Assembly (NCBI GenBank): GCA_910587815.1
Contig: CAJUNK010000016.1
Coordinates: 1 to 46,931, forward strand
Direction of reading: 5' to 3'
Source: Candidatus Gastranaerophilales bacterium
GTDB lineage: Bacteria; Cyanobacteriota; Vampirovibrionia; Gastranaerophilales; Gastranaerophilaceae
DNA: 46,931 nt
The notes beneath the pieces were generated by a model. That model was not told where the DNA came from, searched no databases, and worked only from the letters and a program-made list of their open reading frames with translations. How positions within the stretch are numbered: position 1 is the stretch's first letter; every line of letters starts with the position of its first letter. Below are positions 42,675 to 46,931 of the stretch, piece after piece. The translations under genes were made by a program, and so were the position numbers.

Positions 42675-43634
42675 TTATACATTTATTGTATTTAATGCTT
42701 CAAGCGTTGCATTTAATGAATCTTTATCAAATACATTGTATGTTTTAACTTCTGCCGGGCAAATTTTTCTATTCAAACCACTTAAAACCTTGCCGTTTCC
42801 AATTTCAATGAAAGTATCCACGCCAAGTTCTAGTAATGATTTTATAGATTGAGTCCAATAAACGGAAGATGATATTTGTTCAGGCATCTTTGCTTTGAAA
42901 TCTTTAGCTTGTGTAGTTAATTTGCCATCCACATTTGTTATAACAGGAATTTTTGCATCATTTATATTTAAAGTCTTTACAAAATCTTTAAATTCATCAC
43001 TTGCACTCTGCATTAATTTTGAATGAAAACCACCTGAAACTGCAAGGGGGACAACTCTTTTTGCACCAGCTTCTTTCAATAATTCATTTGCATAATTTAC
43101 AGCATTAGCTTCACCTGTTATAACTATTTGATTTGGCTCATTATAGTTTGCAATTGAAACAAGTCCTTTAATTGATGCTTTTTCTAGACACTCTTTTATT
43201 TTTTCTTCGTTGAGTCCTAAAATTGCACTCATAGCGCCTTGTTTAGAATTTTCGCAAGCTTTTTGCATTAAATCTGCTCTTTTTTGAATAGCAAGTAAAA
43301 TATTATCTAAATCCATAACGCCCGCTGCATACATTGCAGAATATTCACCAAGAGAGTGTCCAAGTGTATAATCTGCTTTGATTTTGCCGTTTGATGCTTC
43401 CTTTAGGGCTTCAAGCGCTGCAATTGAAACTGCAAGAAGACAGCTTTGTGTGTTTACGGTTTGTTTTAAAACTTCATCCGGGCCTTCAAAACACATTTTT
43501 GAAACATCTTTTTTTAATACTTCATCAGCTTTTTTGAATACTTTTTTTGCGCTGTCGAAATTTTCAAATAAACTTAACCCCATGCCAGTACTTTGTGCAC
43601 CTTGTCCTGGGAATATAAATGCAATTTTTTTCAT
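42675..43634 (-). CDS. fabD: Malonyl-CoA:ACP transacylase
   Basis: This ~319-residue protein begins KKIAFIFPGQGAQSTGMG. It has the serine nucleophile in TLGHSLGEYSAM, GAMSAILGL, the catalytic His in VSGGFHSKLM and, near the end, FIEIGNGKVLSGL. It loads malonyl onto ACP. The ATG at 43634 is chosen; a start 4 codons earlier overlaps its GGAGAG site. It is in the fab operon, 20 bases before fabG. Confidence 0.95.
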   Translation of the reverse strand: MKKIAFIFPGQGAQSTGMGLSLFENFDSAKKVFKKADEVLKKDVSKMCFEGPDEVLKQTVNTQSCLLAVSIAALEALKEASNGKIKADYTLGHSLGEYSAMYAAGVMDLDNILLAIQKRADLMQKACENSKQGAMSAILGLNEEKIKECLEKASIKGLVSIANYNEPNQIVITGEANAVNYANELLKEAGAKRVVPLAVSGGFHSKLMQSASDEFKDFVKTLNINDAKIPVITNVDGKLTTQAKDFKAKMPEQISSSVYWTQSIKSLLELGVDTFIEIGNGKVLSGLNRKICPAEVKTYNVFDKDSLNATLEALNTINV

Positions 43635-43664
43635 TATTCTCTCCATAAAATTATTTATGCTGAC

Positions 43665-44672
43665 CTATTTTTGATTTAGGCCTTCTCTTAGCCTTACAAC
43701 AGCAGAACCCCAAGCCATGCCGGCACCAAATGCGCAAAGAATTGCTTTGGACGGAGTTTTAATTTTTCCTGTTTCGATAGCTTCGCATAATGCTATAGGA
43801 ACAGATGCTGCCGATGTGTTGCCATATTTATCAATATTTACAATTACTTTATCATCATTGAATTCAAGACGATTTTGTAAACCTTCAATTATTCTTAAAT
43901 TAGCTTGGTGAGGCACAAGATAATCAATATCCTTTGGTTCCAGATTTGCATCCTTTAAACAAGTCATAATAGATTCAGGCATAGTTTGTACTACAAATTT
44001 GTAAACTTCTTTGCCATTCATTGTAATTTTTTTGCAGCCTTCTGTTGCAGGATCAACCAATGGACAATTTTCTCCAATTAAATTCATAGCTATGAATTTA
44101 CCCATAGAGCCATTTGCATTGATATTTAATGCAATGATGTCATCAATGCCATCTTGTGATTCTGTAATTAAAATTGCTCCTGCGCCATCACCAAATAAAA
44201 CGCAGCTTCCCCTGTCGCTCCAGTCTAAAAATTTAGAATTAGTATCAGTTGCCACAAGTAAAACATTTTTGTATTTTCCTGTTGCAATTAATGAACGGCC
44301 CAGTTCAAGCGCATAAATCATACCAGTGCAGGCAACGGTGATATCAAATGCTATGGCGTTTTTAGCGCCTATTGCATCCTGGATAGCGCATCCTGTGGAT
44401 GGGTAAATGTTGTATGGGTTTGATGATGCAGCAATTATTGCATCAACAGCTTCGCCATTCATACCTGCTTTGTTTAATGCGTCCTGTGCTGCTTTTATTC
44501 CAAAAAGTGTCGAATTTTCATCCCCGTTTGCAATGTGTCTTTGCTTTATTCCTGTTCTTGTTGAAATCCATTCATCAGATGTATCCAAAATTTTTGTTAA
44601 ATCATCATTTGTAATAACGGTTTCTGGTACTGACATACCTACTGAAAGTATTTGTACGGGTTTAAAATTCAT
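43665..44672 (-). CDS. fabH: 3-oxoacyl-[ACP] synthase III
   Basis: This 335-residue condensing enzyme starts fatty-acid synthesis from an acyl-CoA and malonyl-ACP. The catalytic triad is Cys in TVACTGMIYAL, His in LVPHQANLRI and Asn in KYGNTSAASVP. GDGAGAILI and SDEWISTRTGIKQRHIA support FabH over FabF. It follows plsX by 27 bases. Confidence 0.96.
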   Translation of the reverse strand: MNFKPVQILSVGMSVPETVITNDDLTKILDTSDEWISTRTGIKQRHIANGDENSTLFGIKAAQDALNKAGMNGEAVDAIIAASSNPYNIYPSTGCAIQDAIGAKNAIAFDITVACTGMIYALELGRSLIATGKYKNVLLVATDTNSKFLDWSDRGSCVLFGDGAGAILITESQDGIDDIIALNINANGSMGKFIAMNLIGENCPLVDPATEGCKKITMNGKEVYKFVVQTMPESIMTCLKDANLEPKDIDYLVPHQANLRIIEGLQNRLEFNDDKVIVNIDKYGNTSAASVPIALCEAIETGKIKTPSKAILCAFGAGMAWGSAVVRLREGLNQK

Positions 44673-44699
44673 TTGTTTTATATCCTTAAAAGATTCTAT

Positions 44700-45755
44700 C
44701 TATTGAAAAAATTCTGCTATTTTTTTATTTACGCCGGTTTCAACTGCTTCCTTTGCAACACGCACAGCGTTTTTAATGGCGTATGCTGTGCTTCTGCCAT
44801 GGGCGATAACTGTAATGCCCTTAACTCCTAAAAGCAGGGCGCCGCCAAACTCTTCGTAGTTAATTCTTTTGTAAATTCTTTTCATAAAAGGCTTTGCAAG
44901 GATGCCAATTATTTTTGAAATTATATTACTGTTGAATTCTTCTTTTATCATTTCAAAAAGCATTAATGATGAGCCTTCAACAATTTTTAGTGCAACATTT
45001 CCAACAAATCCATCGCACACAACAACATCGCAGTCTCCGTGGAATACCTCTTTGCCTTCAACATTACCTATAAAATTAATTTGTCCGCCTTCTTTAAGTT
45101 CTTGAAGCATTTTATGAGCAGTTTGTACAAGTTCGTTACCTTTTCCTGCTTCTTCACCGATATTTAAGATGCCAACAGTTGGGTTTGGTCTATTGAAAAC
45201 ATTTTTTACAAATGTTGAACCCATAATTGCGAATTGGCAAAGCATTTCAGGGGTGCTGCTGCTGTTTGCGCCAGCATCAATTAGGCAAATAGGGTGTTTC
45301 ATTGCAGGAAGTGTTACACATATTGCCGGCCTTTCAATGCCTTTAAGACGCCCAAGACCAAATAAACTTGATGCCATAGCGGCACCTGTAGAGCCTGCTG
45401 CAACTACAGCATCAGAACTGCCTTGTGCCACAGCATCAACTGCAAGTACGATAGAAGATTTTCTCTTTTTTCTAATTGCTTGTCCTACAGCTTCACCCAT
45501 TTCAATGACTTCATCAGCATGGGTAATTTTTATATCAAGTTCAGAAAGGTTAACTTTTATGTTATGTGAAAAATAACCACCGCGCATAGATTTTATGCCG
45601 GTCTTTTGGATTTTATCAAGTTCTTTTTTGATTTCGTCTTCTTTGCCGACAAGCTCTATCGGGATATTGTAATCAAGAGCTGCCCAAATTGCACCCTTCA
45701 CTATTTCTCTTGGTGCATGGTCTCCGCCCATAGCATCTATTGCTATTCTTGTCAT
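44700..45755 (-). CDS. plsX: Phosphate acyltransferase PlsX
   Basis: This ~351-residue enzyme makes acyl-phosphate from acyl-ACP, the first step towards phosphatidic acid via PlsY. The start TRIAIDAMGGDHAPREIVKG is the family signature. Others are GAMASSLFGL, CLIDAGANSSSTPEMLCQF, LNIGEEAGKGNELV and VVCDGFVGNVALK. The ATG at 45755, preceded by GAGGAAG, is preferred over the longer frame from 45806. Two alternative hairpins lie in the 78-base gap to rpmF. Confidence 0.96.
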   Translation of the reverse strand: MTRIAIDAMGGDHAPREIVKGAIWAALDYNIPIELVGKEDEIKKELDKIQKTGIKSMRGGYFSHNIKVNLSELDIKITHADEVIEMGEAVGQAIRKKRKSSIVLAVDAVAQGSSDAVVAAGSTGAAMASSLFGLGRLKGIERPAICVTLPAMKHPICLIDAGANSSSTPEMLCQFAIMGSTFVKNVFNRPNPTVGILNIGEEAGKGNELVQTAHKMLQELKEGGQINFIGNVEGKEVFHGDCDVVVCDGFVGNVALKIVEGSSLMLFEMIKEEFNSNIISKIIGILAKPFMKRIYKRINYEEFGGALLLGVKGITVIAHGRSTAYAIKNAVRVAKEAVETGVNKKIAEFFQ

Positions 45756-45780
45756 AACACTAACTTCCTCAAAAACAAGT

Positions 45781-45821
45781 CCTACCCTAAAATTTTGGGC
45801 AGGCAATATAAAATGCCTGCC
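45781..45821 (-). promoter_or_regulatory. Two mutually exclusive hairpins between rpmF and plsX
   Basis: In the transcript GGCAGGCA (45821-45814) pairs perfectly with TGCCTGCC (45805-45798), loop ~8. The same central arm, CCTGCCC (45803-45797), can instead pair with GGGTAGG (45787-45781). Neither stem is followed by a T-run. This could be an RNA switch or processing site that sets plsX/fab levels relative to L32. Confidence 0.45.
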
Positions 45822-45833
45822 ATCTAAACTTTT

Positions 45834-46196
45834 TTATTGCTCTTCGCTTTCAGCAGCGTCAGCTTTTTTTGTTTTTCTAGTTCTTTTTGGTTTTTCTTCG
45901 CTTGCAGCGTCGGTATTTTCTGCTTCAGCTTTTGTTTCTTCAGCTTTTGTTTCAGTTTCTTTTACCTTTTTAGAAGCTTTTTTTGTTTCTTTTACTTCTT
46001 TTTCACCTGCTGCTGTCATTACATTTTTAATGCTAACGGGTTTGTTTTTGTATGTTCCGCATTCAGAGCAAACAGTGTGTGTCAAAACAATGCTTCCGCA
46101 ATTTTTACAAGTTGTGGTAGCAGGCACTGTTGCTTTCCAGTTAGCTCTTCTTTTAGCTTGTGCTGATTTTCCTGTTCTTTTCTTAGGTACTGCCAT
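45834..46196 (-). CDS. rpmF: 50S ribosomal protein L32 with a long charged tail
   Basis: This 120-residue protein; typical L32 is ~57. Residues 1-60 are a complete L32: MAVPKKRTGKSAQAKRRANW and a zinc ribbon CKNCG / CSECG. The extra ~60 residues are low-complexity Lys/Glu/Ala/Thr (KKVKETETKAEETKAEA) with no fold visible. rpmF-plsX-fabH-fabD-fabG is a classic order. The tail is in frame with no stop and lies in the same reading frame as the zinc ribbon, so it is a true extension of the gene. Confidence 0.94.
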   Translation of the reverse strand: MAVPKKRTGKSAQAKRRANWKATVPATTTCKNCGSIVLTHTVCSECGTYKNKPVSIKNVMTAAGEKEVKETKKASKKVKETETKAEETKAEAENTDAASEEKPKRTRKTKKADAAESEEQ

Positions 46197-46271
46197 TTTT
46201 CATATTCCTTTTTTTAATTAAATAGTCAATTGTTATGATGATTTTAACATAAACATAAATAATATTGTCAT

Positions 46272-46325
46272 AAAAAAAGTCGCCCTTGTCAATATTTTGA
46301 ATAATATTGTTAAGAAGCGACTTTT
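46272..46325 (-). terminator. Rho-independent terminator of the winged-helix gene
   Basis: AAAAAGTCGC (46274-46283) pairs with GCGACTTTT (46317-46325), with an inner AATATT/AATATT stem. Read on the minus strand it ends in a run of seven Ts. Confidence 0.8.
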
Positions 46326-46351
46326 AAAATTAAATTTTATATAAGATTTAA

Positions 46352-46555
46352 TTATATCAAACTAACTTTTGTGTAAGCACCTTTTCTTTCGATTTGGATT
46401 TTATCTTCTCTTGATAACCAACCGAAGCTTAGATTCATTCTATCTTCTCTCATATCTAAATCTTTTTGTAATTTTTTAGTTGTAACTTCGCCATTTTCAG
46501 CAAGGTAGTTATAAACTTGGCCAACTGCTTCGATAATGCTTTCTTGTAATTTCAT
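46352..46555 (-). CDS. Small winged-helix protein (DUF2582-like)
   Basis: This 67-residue protein has a winged helix-turn-helix appearance: an N-terminal helix (ESIIEAVGQVYNYLAENG), a second helix pair around EVTTKKLQKDLDM and a beta-wing IQIERKGAYTKVSLI. NLSFGWLSREDKI is like the DUF2582 family, small proteins of unknown role seen in anaerobes. It may bind DNA. GGAG precedes the ATG. It is divergent from leuD across a 166-base region that has an imperfect palindrome (TGTTTTACAAAAGTAAACA, 46601-46619). Confidence 0.72.
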   Translation of the reverse strand: MKLQESIIEAVGQVYNYLAENGEVTTKKLQKDLDMREDRMNLSFGWLSREDKIQIERKGAYTKVSLI

Positions 46556-46645
46556 TTTTCTCTCCTTTTTAAACTAACTATGATGACTTTGTTTTATTTT
46601 TGTTTTACAAAAGTAAACATTTTCTAAAAATCAAGAGTATATAAT

Positions 46646-46675
46646 TTGTATTAGCTCTTTCTTTATGTATATAAT
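46646..46675 (+). promoter_or_regulatory. leuD promoter
   Basis: TTGTAT (46646-46651), an 18-base spacer and TATAAT (46670-46675), 46 bases before the leuD start. Confidence 0.6.
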
Positions 46676-46721
46676 AGGAAATAGAGTTTAAAAAGTAAAT
46701 GGAACATATGGAGGAGATATT

Positions 46722-46931
46722 TTGAAAAAAGGAAAAAGTTTTGTTTATGGGGATGATGTTGATACTGATGTCATAATCCCTGCAAGATATTTAAATACCA
46801 GTGATGCAGCGGAACTTGCCGAACATTGTATGGAAGATATTGACAAAGATTTTTATAAAAACGTACAGAAAGATGATTTTATTGCAATAGGCGCATGTTC
46901 ACGGCTTGAACCGCATCCAAAATTATCCCCG
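46722..46931 (+). CDS. leuD: 3-isopropylmalate dehydratase small subunit, partial, 3' part inverted
   Basis: The frame starts with TTG after a strong GGAGGAG. It reads KKGKSFVYGDDVDTDVIIPA, then YLNTSDAAELAEHC and MEDIDKDF, the LeuD family start; with LeuC the enzyme isomerises 2-isopropylmalate in leucine synthesis. Residues after KDDFI do not match LeuD. The last 51 bases, read on the other strand, give GDNFGCGSSREHAPIA, the next LeuD motif. The true gene therefore continues there in inverted orientation, and only ~46722-46888 is collinear. The gene is also cut by the window end. Confidence 0.8.
   Translation, partial: MKKGKSFVYGDDVDTDVIIPARYLNTSDAAELAEHCMEDIDKDFYKNVQKDDFIAIGACSRLEPHPKLSP
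46881..46931 (-). other. Inverted leuD segment at the window end (likely assembly or amplification chimera)
   Basis: The reverse complement of this stretch codes for the conserved GDNFGCGSSREHAPIA block of the same leuD that runs into it from the left. The junction lies at ATTGCAAT (46881-46888), a perfect 8-base palindrome and therefore suited to template switching. A real DNA inversion is possible but less likely. Confidence 0.75.

Noticed and set aside
1..46931. CRISPR arrays, insertion sequences or prophage
   Set aside because: No regularly spaced repeats, transposase motifs or phage structural genes were seen anywhere in the window.

Overview
The window looks like a piece of an uncultured gut-type member of the non-photosynthetic sister group of Cyanobacteria (Gastranaerophilales / Melainabacteria-like, Vampirovibrionia). 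This is inferred from the sequence and not database-checked. The reasons are: strongly AT-rich DNA with the standard bacterial code; a response regulator that reads like cyanobacterial RpaB; a prepilin with the GFTLAEVLITLAIIGVVAAM leader typical of the group; a perfect match to the cyanobacterial HLR1 element; and several small lineage-type exported or coiled-coil proteins. The left edge lies inside a 23S rRNA gene. The right edge runs into a short inverted copy of leuD sequence. Both are places where assemblies commonly break, so the window may be one whole contig.

Layout. (1) 1-520: 23S 3' end, structured spacer, 5S rRNA, terminator. (2) 707-4245: accessory genes (membrane protein, glycerophosphodiester phosphodiesterase, CrcB fluoride channel, MmcQ/YjbR protein, coiled-coil membrane protein). 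(3) 8782-4441, minus: metallophosphoesterase, TPR protein, TPR/O-GlcNAc-transferase-like glycosyltransferase and a small exported protein. (4) ispG and an exported protein on plus, followed by a possible small RNA. (5) 20169-10648, minus: one complex I-like operon nuoABCD-H-JKLMN with no nuoE, F, G or I. (6) proS and gatD, then a short locus that looks like a type I toxin-antitoxin pair, an HLR1-controlled coiled-coil protein, the RpaB-like regulator and an M14 peptidase. (7) A LysM/EF-hand protein divergent from a calpain-like cysteine peptidase, then a BOF protein and a YqhD-like alcohol dehydrogenase. (8) 30130-36249: a complete TolC / HlyD / tandem-ATPase / two-permease export operon. (9) A major-prepilin-like gene, rpmI-rplT, an exported coiled-coil protein, a polytopic membrane protein and pheS. 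(10) 46196-41225, minus: rpmF-plsX-fabH-fabD-fabG plus an exported ankyrin protein, then a small winged-helix gene divergent from leuD.

How it fits together. The complex I-like operon is the most unusual part. By eye its NuoB keeps all four N2 cluster cysteines, and NuoL and NuoN keep most pump residues. The carboxylates of the E-channel (NuoA, NuoK), the NuoM glutamate, the NuoH quinone-loop motif and the NuoD quinone ligands appear replaced, and the ferredoxin-like NuoI is absent. This suggests an altered membrane complex with another electron donor or acceptor, or one that is degenerating. The second noteworthy item is the unannotated 26-residue hydrophobic peptide with a convincing antisense promoter and terminator. 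The third is the HLR1/RpaB link, which includes a possible RpaB-controlled small RNA. All functional statements come from reading motifs; no searches were run.
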